Part shown: positions 5,467-12,480 of the stretch, one piece after another | Position numbering within the stretch: the stretch's first letter is position 1 | How the letters are laid out: every line of letters begins with the position of its first letter | Assembly (NCBI GenBank): GCA_052325345.1 | Contig: JBKQVG010000206.1 | Location: 1-12,590, forward strand | Source: JBEKYD01 sp052325345 | GTDB lineage: Bacteria; Acidobacteriota; Terriglobia; Bryobacterales; Bryobacteraceae | Reading direction: 5' to 3' | Length of the DNA stretch: 12,590 nucleotides | Notes under the pieces: model-generated | Database searches by the model: none | What the model was told of the DNA's origin: nothing | What the model saw: only the letters and a program-made list of their open reading frames with translations | Program-made: the position numbers and the translations under genes

Positions 5467-8400
5467 TTATCTCCACGCGCAAAGCGATTCCGCGTAGGCG
5501 GCGCTGCCGTCGCGGAGCCATGCGTCGAGTTGGGCGGGCTCCTTCAGTTGCTGGCCGCGCACGCGTGGAACGGCCACGAAGCGGCAGTCCAGCTCGGGCA
5601 GGGCCGTCATGTCTCCCCACAGTTTTTCGAACTGCGCCACCGGAAAGATATCTTCCTGTCCTTTGCCCCAGCGTTTCTTGACGTCCTTCAGGGTGATGTA
5701 TGTCGGCATGCGCGAGGCTACGGCGCGGACCGCTTCGTCCACGCGTTCCGCATCGGACAGCGTATCGCGGCTCAAACCGAACACCGCCAGCAGACGGTCG
5801 ATATCGACCCAGTAGGTCGCGCTGTTGTAATAGCGGAGGCGGCTTTCCAGTTCCTCGCCGGGCAGCGCCAGACCTTCGATCAAACGGACGCGGCCGTCCA
5901 CGCGGGCGAGGCCGCCGCCGCGGTCTTCCAGGTGCCGGGCGATCACCTCGGTGGTGAGCGCGGCGCCGCTCTCGATGTGGTGACCGAGAATGGCGGGGTC
6001 GGCATCGGCGGCCACGGTGTCGATATTATGCACCATCAGATAGTTGAGACGCGGGCGCATGGCGAGCAGGCGCGCGAGCGTGCCGTTGCGCAGCAGGTTG
6101 GGAATCTCATACCAGTGGCCCACCGGGTGCAGGCACTGCATGGGCAGATTGTCGGTGTAGTCGCAACCTTCGCCGGCGCTTTGGGCCCACTCGATCAGCG
6201 CCGCGTGCAAGCCCTCGCGCACCTTCTGCGCCTGCTGGTCGAGCAACTGCTGCGCCATCTCCTCCCAGGCGAAGCGGAGGTCGCGCGCCATCGGGATCAT
6301 GCGCAGGCCAATGCTGCGTCCGGGCGAAAGCAGCAGCGGAGCGGGATAGCCATAGCCGTGCTCCGCTTCCAGGTGCGCGGCGATGGCCTCGTGGGTGAGA
6401 TAGCTGGTGGTGACGACGTGCGGAAGCGGCGCGCCGCACTGGCGGCTCACCCGAAGGCTCTTGGCAAGGTGGACTTCGATGAAGTTGCGATATCGTCCGC
6501 CGAGCCGGCAGAAGGGGTTCAGCGCCTTCACCACGCCGGCACCGCGGGTCCAGCGCGTACCCACCCCGCCGGCCAGCGACACTACCGCGACCCGTCCTTC
6601 GGCAAGTGCCGCGAGACCGGCGGCGCGATGGCTATCGTCGACACGGTCCACCTCCGCGTCCTCAATGAGACTGGTGACGGGGAGGCGGTTTTGCGCCAGG
6701 CCAATGCGGCCGGAACGGAGATCCTGGCGGATCTGTTCGTGCTGGAGGCGGTCGAAACCAAAGCTCTCGAGCAGGGTCTTGAGCGATCGCGCCTGGCCGT
6801 CTTCCCCGTCGAGGCCGGCGGGCAGCAGATGGTCGAACAGGGTGTGGATCATGCCGCCATAATCCGGGTTGGAACGGCACGCGGCGGTGAAGCGCTCCAG
6901 CTCGGCGCGGCGAACGGGCGACAACCGGGATGCTTCGGTGCGGACGAGCGGAGGCACATGCAGCGTGTAATAGCCGGGCGGCATGAGGGCATCGGCGCCG
7001 CGGAACAAGGCGGCCTCGGTGCCGCGCTCGTTAATGGCGAAGTCGTAGACCACGGGCTCCATGGCGAATGGCACGCTTCGCTCCAGCCGGCGCCTGGTTT
7101 CGCTCATGATGGTCTGGATGCGGACCTGGGCCTGCTCTTTGCGCTCCGGGCTGAAGAGGAATCCCATGCCGCCGCCACTCATGCCGCCGAGCATCCAGAA
7201 GCCCCAGAAATCGCCGTCGAACTCCTGGCGGACGCGGTCGATGAGGGTACTGGTGTAGAGATTGCCGGCCCACGGAATGATGGTCTGGATGGGGCCGTCG
7301 AAGTTGCGCTCGAGCGAGGCGCCCAGAGCGCGGATGTCGCCCCGTTCGAGATGCGCGGCGATCTCATCCAGAATCCCGATCGCCTGGCGGCGGCCGAGCC
7401 ATTCGGTCTCCGAACGTAGGAGGTATTTCTCGGTGACCATCTCGAGGATGGGACCGACGTCCTGCGCCATGCCGCCGTGGACCAGCACCAGGCTTTGCTG
7501 GAGTTTCGCGCGGGTTTCGCGCGGGACTTCGGCCTCGGTGAAGATCTTGTGGTCCGGAAGCAGACGCCCGCGGCTGACGCCGAACTCGGGATCGCCCTCG
7601 GCGGCGCGCGCGCCGTGAATCAGCTTGCTGCCGGGCCAGACGCCACCGGAATCCTGCCAGCCGCCGCCGCTTCCGCCCAGCCATTCGCCCAGAATCGCGC
7701 GCGCGGCCACCAGGCGGCGGTCGTCTTCTTCCATCCCTCCGGTGAGCGAACGGATCTGGCCCGTGGCGCGCATGCATACGGCGATGATCGAAGCCAGCAG
7801 GCTGGTGGAGACAGCCAGCCGCGAGCCCCTGGGAATGTCGTTCACCTTGCTGACCACTTCAATGCCGTAGCCGGCGGTTCCGGTGAGGCAAGCCAGCAGA
7901 CCGGCCAGCGGTTCGGTCGAGCCCTCGATGCCGGGAGGCACGATGCCGCTGGCGATGATGCCGGCCTTGACGAGGCCGAGATAGTCGCGGGAAAAGTCGA
8001 AGATCTCGGCGATCGAAGAGACGTCGGCCGAGGCGCGCAAGTCGACGCTGGTGAGGCGGATGACAGGCTGGTCGATGACGCGAAACCAGGCCTCGACCGG
8101 CGGCCTGGGCCCGGCGGATGGCGAACTCGCGCCGCGGACCGCCAGGTCGATGGAGACGTTGAGAACGCGCGCGCCTTCGGGGAAATCCATGCCGAGGAAG
8201 AAAATGTCGCTCCATCCGCTGTGGGTGAGGTCCATGCGCACGGGCGTGGCCTCGCGCAGGATGGGGAACCCCGGATGGCCGCGAAGAAGCTCGGGGCGGA
8301 GGCGCAGCGGATAGTCGCCGCTGTGACCGGCGCGGAACATCCACTGGTTGCCGCGCACACTGCGCACGCTGCGGCGCACCTGGTCGGCCAGGGTCTGGAA

Positions 8401-8769
8401 GCCCAGCGCGCGGTAGCTGGCGGCCAGCGCGCTGGACATGGCGGCGCTGGGGCCCTGGCGGTCTTCGGCCGCGAGAAAGATCTCGATGGCTTCCTCGAAG
8501 CGCCGGTTCAGCAGGTCGTCGAAACCGTCAAAAGGGATGAGCGCCGGCGCGGCGGACGCCGAAAGCCGGGGCACGTGAAAACGATGGATGGCGTACAGGA
8601 AGAAGAGCGCGCGGACTCGTTGGTAAAGGTTGTCGCAGCTTCGGCGGAAGTTGTCGAGCGCGCGGCATTCGGCCACGAGTTCCTCCATCGTCGCGCCCTG
8701 GCACCAGGCATCGAGCGAGCAGTCGCGCTCGGCGCCGCTGGCGGTAATGATGCCGGTGAGGCGGCTCAC
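5467..8769 (-). CDS. Bifunctional L-fucokinase-like GHMP kinase / UDPGP-type sugar-1-phosphate nucleotidyltransferase
   Basis: 1100 residues. Residues 1-170 are a helical N-terminal region without a recognised domain. Residues 175-545 are a GHMP kinase of the L-fucokinase type: VRMDLTHSGWSDIFFLG (177-193) and VLNVSIDL (202-209), the ATP loop IPRGSRLAVSTS (312-323), GGGWQDSGGVWPGSK (368-382), and C-terminal glycine motif GGMSGGGMGF (528-537). Residues 570-1100 match the UDPGP pyrophosphorylase fold: SLAGGVGTRW (731-740), HNIDTVAADADP (914-925), TTEVIARHLEDRGGG (939-953), YYNSATYWVDI (980-990). Together they would phosphorylate a free sugar at C1 and activate it as an NDP-sugar in the cytoplasm. 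Kinase-first order is the reverse of Bacteroides Fkp, which has the nucleotidyltransferase first. The start is GTG 8769, overlapping an upstream TGA as GTGA. This is supported by the duplicated boundary at 9862-9865. The true sugar and nucleotide are not readable from sequence. The ATP loop lacks the usual GxGLGSS wording, so activity needs proof. Confidence 0.85.
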   Translation of the reverse strand: MSRLTGIITASGAERDCSLDAWCQGATMEELVAECRALDNFRRSCDNLYQRVRALFFLYAIHRFHVPRLSASAAPALIPFDGFDDLLNRRFEEAIEIFLAAEDRQGPSAAMSSALAASYRALGFQTLADQVRRSVRSVRGNQWMFRAGHSGDYPLRLRPELLRGHPGFPILREATPVRMDLTHSGWSDIFFLGMDFPEGARVLNVSIDLAVRGASSPSAGPRPPVEAWFRVIDQPVIRLTSVDLRASADVSSIAEIFDFSRDYLGLVKAGIIASGIVPPGIEGSTEPLAGLLACLTGTAGYGIEVVSKVNDIPRGSRLAVSTSLLASIIAVCMRATGQIRSLTGGMEEDDRRLVAARAILGEWLGGSGGGWQDSGGVWPGSKLIHGARAAEGDPEFGVSRGRLLPDHKIFTEAEVPRETRAKLQQSLVLVHGGMAQDVGPILEMVTEKYLLRSETEWLGRRQAIGILDEIAAHLERGDIRALGASLERNFDGPIQTIIPWAGNLYTSTLIDRVRQEFDGDFWGFWMLGGMSGGGMGFLFSPERKEQAQVRIQTIMSETRRRLERSVPFAMEPVVYDFAINERGTEAALFRGADALMPPGYYTLHVPPLVRTEASRLSPVRRAELERFTAACRSNPDYGGMIHTLFDHLLPAGLDGEDGQARSLKTLLESFGFDRLQHEQIRQDLRSGRIGLAQNRLPVTSLIEDAEVDRVDDSHRAAGLAALAEGRVAVVSLAGGVGTRWTRGAGVVKALNPFCRLGGRYRNFIEVHLAKSLRVSRQCGAPLPHVVTTSYLTHEAIAAHLEAEHGYGYPAPLLLSPGRSIGLRMIPMARDLRFAWEEMAQQLLDQQAQKVREGLHAALIEWAQSAGEGCDYTDNLPMQCLHPVGHWYEIPNLLRNGTLARLLAMRPRLNYLMVHNIDTVAADADPAILGHHIESGAALTTEVIARHLEDRGGGLARVDGRVRLIEGLALPGEELESRLRYYNSATYWVDIDRLLAVFGLSRDTLSDAERVDEAVRAVASRMPTYITLKDVKKRWGKGQEDIFPVAQFEKLWGDMTALPELDCRFVAVPRVRGQQLKEPAQLDAWLRDGSAAYAESLCAWR

Positions 8770-8837
8770 GGGCGCGTGCCTCCGCCGGCCGCGGCGATTT
8801 CCTCGGCGGCGGTAATCACAGCCTTCCTAACGAACAA
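8766..8837 (-). pseudogene. 23-codon in-frame galU remnant, overlapping the kinase fusion start
   Basis: TTG 8837 to TGA 8766-8768. The first 11 residues (LFVRKAVITAA) correspond to the GalU-like N-terminus and the last 11 (IAAAGGGTRP and preceding E) to its C-terminus. The net loss of 798 bp is exactly 266 codons, so the frame is kept. The stop overlaps the fusion gene start as GTGA, as in the intact arrangement, so translation of the remnant could still couple ribosomes to the large gene. It has no enzymatic function of its own. A TACACT box at 8854-8859 matches that of the intact copy. Confidence 0.85.
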
Positions 8838-8853
8838 GGGAACTCCCAAGAGC

Positions 8854-8859
8854 AGTGTA
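8854..8859 (-). promoter_or_regulatory. Possible -10 box (TACACT) of the kinase fusion gene, duplicated
   Basis: TACACT on the minus strand, conserved at 10748-10753 before the intact galU-like gene. It lies 16 bp before TTG 8837. The duplicated block ends at 8872, so any -35 region is not shared between the two copies and expression may have diverged. Confidence 0.35.
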
Positions 8860-8962
8860 ACGTGGATGAGGCCGTATCAGGACGCGGAGAAACCGTCCGC
8901 GAACTGATTCCACCAAAGGTTTCGGCATGTCTGCCGTCTTTTACGCCGTGCTAGCCTACTAG

Positions 8963-9238
8963 ATGGAAACCATGGCTGGACCTACAATCCTCCAAACCAA
9001 CGCGACCGGCGAGCTGGAGATCCCCGCTGGAGTCCTGGGCGCTGGCCCATATGCCCGCTTCCGGCTCGAGCAGGAAGGGCAAACCTTGCGGCTGATTCCC
9101 GAAGCTCGCTCCCTCTTTGAGGCCCAGCCGCCCCAGGAACGAGCCCGCGCCTTCCGCGATTGGGTTGCCCGGCTGCCGAAGCGCAAAGGGCCGGCGATTC
9201 CGGCTGAAGCCCTGCGTCGTGAGAACCTCTACGATTGA
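8963..9238 (+). CDS. AbrB/MazE-like antitoxin (VapB type)
   Basis: 91 residues from ATG 8963; an in-frame ATG at 8972 is an equal candidate and no strong ribosome binding site decides between them. Residues 9-46 read as a swapped-hairpin AbrB DNA-binding fold (TNATGELEIPAGVLG, then ARFRLEQEGQTLRLIPE). The C-terminus (KRKGPAIPAEALRRENLYD) has the ending typical of antitoxins that cap PIN toxins. Its TGA (9236-9238) overlaps the toxin ATG at 9238 by one base, the usual TA operon layout. It should neutralise the PIN protein and repress its own promoter, which would lie in 8873-8962. With the toxin gene frameshifted, it may be an orphan. Confidence 0.82.
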   Translation: METMAGPTILQTNATGELEIPAGVLGAGPYARFRLEQEGQTLRLIPEARSLFEAQPPQERARAFRDWVARLPKRKGPAIPAEALRRENLYD

Positions 9239-9679
9239 TGAGTTGGCTCCTGGACACGAACGTGCTCCTGCGGTTGGCGGATGAGCAGAGTTCTGAGCAC
9301 GCTGTCGCAGAGACTGCCATAGAGGACCTGATTGCGCACGGAGAGTCCGTGTTCATTAGTACTCAGATTCTGGTGGAGTTCTGGGCCGTGGCCACTCGGC
9401 CGGAGTCCACGAATGGCCTGGGCTGGTCGACCGCGACCGCCGCGGATGCCATCCGCGCTCTTCGCGATCAGTTCCCGCTACTCGACGACGCTCCGGAAGT
9501 GCTCGACCGCTGGTTCGAGCTGGTCCATCGAGGTTGCCGGCAAGCATACACACGACGCCCGATTGGCGGCTTTGCTGTTGGCGCATGGATTGCGTCGGTT
9601 ACTGACGTTCAACACGAGCGACTTCCCTCGCGCTTGGGGCGTGGAGGCGACGCACCCTGCCATTCCTCGGCAAGAATGA
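9238..9679 (+). pseudogene. PIN-domain toxin (VapC-like), frameshifted
   Basis: From ATG 9238 the frame encodes the PIN start SWLLDTNVLLRL (Asp6, Asn8) and STQILVEFW (Glu47) up to ELVH at about 9528. It then turns into nonsense (GCRQAYTRRP and onward to 9810). The rest of the PIN domain continues in the next frame: EVAGKHTHDARLAALLL (Asp codon 9554-9556) and LLTFNTSDFPRAW (Asp codon 9620-9622), ending at TGA 9677-9679. Joined, the product would be about 147 residues, normal for a PIN ribonuclease with all four acidic positions. A net loss of two bases or gain of one near 9526-9532 explains this. Without repair the protein lacks half of its active site, so it is probably inactive. A sequencing error or programmed shift is possible; no slippery run is seen. 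Confidence 0.85.
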
Positions 9680-9770
9680 CCAAACTAGCCGCAGGCGAAC
9701 CAATGTGGTACGCCGAGCTTCTTACCATCGACAAGTGCCAGCGCGCAGTCGCTTTCGAGGCCCCGGCGGC

Positions 9771-9815
9771 GCTACCTGCGGTCGAACCGCCTCTTCAGGG
9801 GTTCGACTAGGTAGC
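9771..9815. repeat. Strong imperfect hairpin between the PIN gene and the galU-like gene
   Basis: GCTACCT (9771-9777) pairs with AGGTAGC (9809-9815) and GTCGAACC (9781-9788) pairs with GGTTCGAC (9800-9807). That gives 15 bp with a 3/1 internal bulge and an 11-nt loop. It sits between two convergent genes where a two-way terminator would be useful, but there is no T-run. The remainder of 9680-9839 holds nothing else recognisable. Confidence 0.6.
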
Positions 9816-9839
9816 ATGTCCAAAGGTCGACCCGGATGC

Positions 9840-9898
9840 GTAATGATGCCGGCGAGGCGGCTCACGGGCGCGCGCCTCCGCCGGCCGCGGCGATTTCC
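9840..9898 (-). repeat. Right copy of the galU end / kinase start boundary
   Basis: 57 of 59 identical to 8744-8802. It contains the last codons of the intact galU-like gene, its TGA (9862-9864), and the overlapping GTG (9863-9865) of a second kinase-gene start. Only about eight codons of that start (SRLAGIIT) survive; homology ends at 9840, then unrelated sequence follows. It marks where a kinase gene once followed, or was expected to follow, this galU. Confidence 0.88.
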
Positions 9899-10731
9899 CG
9901 ATCGGCCAGAAGTTCGAGCATCTGCGAGAGCACGTGGCCGCGATCCGGACCGTTCAGAGCGAGCGCAAGCTGGGCAATGAACAGGCCGTAGGGGGAGCCG
10001 AGATCGTAGCGCCGGCCCTCGTCCTCCACCGCGAGGTATTGCTCCCGGCGCGCGAGTTCGGCGAGGGCGTCGGTAAGCATCACGGGGGTGCCAGGGGCGG
10101 CCGCCAGCATGCGTCCGAGGATGTCCATCACCACCGGGGTGAGCACGTGGATGCCGAAAAAGCAGAGATAGTAACCGGCGCGAATGCCGGGGACGAGCAG
10201 GCGCTGTTCGGCTTCGGTGGGGGTGGGCTTTTCGATCACGGTATCGACCCGATACAGGTCGCTGCGCGGCGGGACGCGCCGGCCGCCGACGGTCCCGTAG
10301 CGCGCCAGCAGGCTCTCGCGCGTGGCCTGGACGCCGCTCACCGAGCAGCGTTGGTTGCGGGCTAGTTCCACCAGGCGCTGAGCCGAGGGCTGCGGGGCGG
10401 TGCTGACGTAGAGGTGGTCGCCCACCATGTGCAGAAAAGGGTCGGCGCCGGTAAAGGAATGGGCGCAATGGATGGCATGGCCGTAGCCGCGAGGCTCGGG
10501 CTGAGGAATAAATCGGACCGACGACGCATGAGACCCGGCAGCCTGCGCATAGCGGGATTCATCGCCCGGCCAGACGACCACGGCGATTTCCTCGGCCCCG
10601 GCCGCGAGCGACTGTTCGATCAGAATCGAGAGCACCGACTTTTCGGCGCCGTCGCGGTCGATAAGAGTCTGAAGAGGCAGCGCGCGCTGACGCCGCGCGG
10701 CGGCGGTAATCACAGCTTTCCTAACCAGCAA
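9862..10731 (-). CDS. GalU-like sugar-1-phosphate nucleotidyltransferase
   Basis: 289 residues from TTG 10731 (written as Met in the protein). Upstream no better start exists, and the TTG is conserved in the duplicated copy at 8837. It belongs to the Rossmann-type nucleotidyltransferases of the GalU group: VRKAVITAA start (3-11), QPEPRGYGHA (77-86, the base/ribose-contact region), the metal-site strand MVGDHLY (102-108), VIEKPT (165-170), GYYLCFFGIHVLTP (186-199) and YDLGSPYGLFIAQLAL (242-257). It would make an NDP-sugar from a sugar-1-phosphate in the cytoplasm. The usual GxGTR nucleotide-binding loop is replaced by AARRQR and the following PKE by DRDG, so substrate use may differ from true GalU. 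Its TGA overlaps a vestigial kinase start as GTGA. It faces the TA pair convergently and the permease divergently. Confidence 0.82.
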   Translation of the reverse strand: MLVRKAVITAAARRQRALPLQTLIDRDGAEKSVLSILIEQSLAAGAEEIAVVVWPGDESRYAQAAGSHASSVRFIPQPEPRGYGHAIHCAHSFTGADPFLHMVGDHLYVSTAPQPSAQRLVELARNQRCSVSGVQATRESLLARYGTVGGRRVPPRSDLYRVDTVIEKPTPTEAEQRLLVPGIRAGYYLCFFGIHVLTPVVMDILGRMLAAAPGTPVMLTDALAELARREQYLAVEDEGRRYDLGSPYGLFIAQLALALNGPDRGHVLSQMLELLADREIAAAGGGARP

Positions 10732-10766
10732 GGGAACTCCCTAGAGCAGTGTAGCGTGGATGGGGC
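10698..10766 (-). repeat. Right copy of the galU start and upstream region
   Basis: 63 of 69 identical to 8804-8872. It covers the first 11 codons of the galU-like gene, the TTG start and about 35 bp upstream, including TACACT at 10748-10753. Differences cluster outside the coding part, as expected for a decaying duplicate. Confidence 0.88.
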
Positions 10767-10890
10767 GATCCGAACCGGCCGCTATCGGCCCGTGGCGGAA
10801 GCCGCGACAGGCCAAGAGGCATGCCGCCAGGTTGACGCTCCCTGCCGCGCTGCGCTAAGCTTCCCGCAAGCCGTTTCCAAAAATATTCCC
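10732..10890. promoter_or_regulatory. Divergent promoter region of galU-like gene and permease
   Basis: 159 bp between two divergent starts. On the minus strand, TACACT (10748-10753) is a plausible -10 for the galU-like gene, 16 bp before its TTG. On the plus strand an AT-rich patch (AAAAATATT, 10879-10887) sits 3-11 bp before the permease ATG. No -35 element or operator was convincing, and no Shine-Dalgarno is seen for the permease. Confidence 0.4.
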
Positions 10891-12381
10891 ATGAGCGCGC
10901 CTGCCAAGCCACCCTCTGCCGACCCCGTGTCCGATGCCGGGTTTGTCCGCGGCCTGAACCTGTTCGACTCCACCATGATCGTCATCGGCACCATGATCGG
11001 GTCGGGCATTTTTATCGTTTCCGCCGACATGAGCCGCCTGATCGGCAGCCCCGGTTGGATGCTCATGGCCTGGGTGCTCACCGGCGTTCTCACCCTCACC
11101 GCCGCGCTTTCCTACGGCGAGCTCGCCGCCATGATGCCCCACGCCGGCGGCATGTACCTTTACCTGCGCGAAGCCTATTCGCCGCTTTGGGGTTTCCTGT
11201 ACGGCTGGACGCTGTTCGCCGTAATCCAGGCCGGCACCATTGCCGCCGTTTCCGTCGCCTTCGCCCGCTTCTTCTTCATCCTTTGCCCCTGGGTTTCCGA
11301 AACCCACTATTGGATCGAGCCCATTCACATCTCCTCCGGCTACGCCGTCTCGCTCTCCACCGCCCAACTGGTCGCCATCCTCGTGATCGTGCTGCTCACC
11401 TGGACCAACTCGCGCGGCCTCGAGTACGGCAAAATCGTCCAGAACCTGTTCACCTCCGCTAAAACCGTTGCCTTGCTCGGACTCATTCTGGCCGGCCTCC
11501 TGCTCGGGTGGAATGCCGCGGCTGTCCATACCAACTTCCACGATATGTTCCGCCTGGGCTCGTTCGGCCCCTCTCTGGGCGTGCCCGCCGCCGGCCTGTT
11601 CGGTCTGCTGGTGGCGCTCTCGGTGGCCCAATCCGGGTCACTTTTTTCCGCCGATTCCTGGCACGACATTACGTTCATCGCCGGCGAAGTGCGCGATCCC
11701 AAGCGCAACGTCCCGCTCGCCCTCGCCCTGGGCTGCGCGGCCGTGATCGCGCTCTACCTCCTGGCCAATATCGCCTACCTCGCCGTGCTGCCCCTCCCCG
11801 CCATCCAGCACGCCCCTGCCGACCGCGTCGCCACCGCCATGCTGGAACGCATCATCCCCGGCTACGGCGCCGTGCTCATGGCCGTGGCCATCATGATCTC
11901 CACCTTCGGCTGCGCCAATAGCCTGATCCTGTCCGGCCCGCGCGCCTACTATGCCATGGCTCGCGACGGACTGTTCTTTCGCCGCGCCGGTGAATTGAAC
12001 AAGGCCCACGTTCCCGCCTGGTCGCTGGCCGTTCAGGGCGTATGGGCCTCGCTGCTGGTGCTGCCCCGCACCTACGATCCCGCTACCCGCACTTACGGCA
12101 ACCTCTATAGCAACCTGCTCGATTACGTCATCTCCGCCGCCCTGATTTTCTATATCCTCACCATCGCCGGAGTGGTCCGCCTCCGCTTCACCCGCCCCGA
12201 TGCCGCCCGCCCCTATAAGACATGGGGATACCCGCTAACCCCCGCCATCTACATCCTCCTCGGCTCGGTCGTGCTGGTTTTGCTCTTCGCCTACCGCCCC
12301 GCCACGACCTGGCCCGGATTGATCATCATCCTCAGCGGCGCCGTCATCTACGCCGTCCTGCGCCTCCGCAAGACGGGATGA
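10891..12381 (+). CDS. APC-superfamily amino acid permease
   Basis: 496 residues with about twelve hydrophobic membrane segments, the usual size for APC-family amino acid/polyamine/organocation transporters. The first segment carries the family substrate-binding motif GTMIGSGIF (33-41), preceded by a short cytoplasmic N-terminus with FDSTMIVIG. The second contains ALSYGELAAMMPHAGGMYLY, also characteristic. FIAGEVRDPKRNVPLAL, in the loop before the seventh segment, is a conserved APC signature, and SGPRAYYAMARDGLFF later matches the loop of LAT-like members. It would import or exchange amino acids across the inner membrane; the substrate is not readable. The start is ATG 10891. The frame stays open upstream to 10414, but that part lies over the galU-like gene and is not family-like. 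It has no evident functional link to the sugar genes. Confidence 0.92.
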   Translation: MSAPAKPPSADPVSDAGFVRGLNLFDSTMIVIGTMIGSGIFIVSADMSRLIGSPGWMLMAWVLTGVLTLTAALSYGELAAMMPHAGGMYLYLREAYSPLWGFLYGWTLFAVIQAGTIAAVSVAFARFFFILCPWVSETHYWIEPIHISSGYAVSLSTAQLVAILVIVLLTWTNSRGLEYGKIVQNLFTSAKTVALLGLILAGLLLGWNAAAVHTNFHDMFRLGSFGPSLGVPAAGLFGLLVALSVAQSGSLFSADSWHDITFIAGEVRDPKRNVPLALALGCAAVIALYLLANIAYLAVLPLPAIQHAPADRVATAMLERIIPGYGAVLMAVAIMISTFGCANSLILSGPRAYYAMARDGLFFRRAGELNKAHVPAWSLAVQGVWASLLVLPRTYDPATRTYGNLYSNLLDYVISAALIFYILTIAGVVRLRFTRPDAARPYKTWGYPLTPAIYILLGSVVLVLLFAYRPATTWPGLIIILSGAVIYAVLRLRKTG

Positions 12382-12401
12382 GCCGGCTGGCCCGGGTGCA
12401 C

Positions 12402-12435
12402 CGTGGGGCGAAGCATCGCGTCTTGTGGCCCCACG
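12402..12435 (+). terminator. Possible terminator hairpin after the permease
   Basis: CGTGGGGC (12402-12409) pairs with GCCCCACG (12428-12435) around an 18-nt loop, 21 bp after the permease stop. There is no T-run, so intrinsic termination is doubtful. Confidence 0.35.
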
Positions 12436-12480
12436 CCCGTGACGGCGCCCCGCAGTCGGATCGAAGCAAGCAACCGGGAG

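Larger units (their letters stand above)
8744..8872 (-). repeat. Left copy of a duplicated galU boundary: galU ends joined, galU body missing
   Basis: 8744-8802 matches 9840-9898 (57 of 59): the end of galU plus the first codons of the next gene. 8804-8872 matches 10698-10766 (63 of 69): the start of galU plus its upstream region. The 799 bp between those right-hand blocks are absent here and replaced by one base (T8803). This is a deletion scar left in a duplicated segment. Homology stops at 8872, where the toxin-antitoxin side begins. Confidence 0.9.

Noticed and set aside
5530..7419. 629-codon plus-strand open frame opposite the kinase fusion gene (and a 476-codon one at 7477-8907)
   Set aside because: Mirror frames of a long GC-rich gene. 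The minus strand carries recognisable kinase and UDPGP motifs; the plus frames show none and are Arg/Gly/Ala-rich without domains.
9529..9810. Continuous frame-one tail of the PIN gene to 9810 as a real C-terminal domain
   Set aside because: The sequence after ELVH has no PIN motif, while the neighbouring frame supplies the missing half of the domain and ends at normal length.
9800..9815. tRNA T-arm (GGTTCGAC) or integron attC-like site
   Set aside because: No acceptor stem, anticodon arm or CCA-matching structure around it, and the core words do not fit attC consensus ends.
10414..10890. Upstream extension of the permease frame by 159 codons
   Set aside because: Overlaps the galU-like gene on the other strand and adds basic, unstructured sequence not found in APC permeases; ATG 10891 fits the family.
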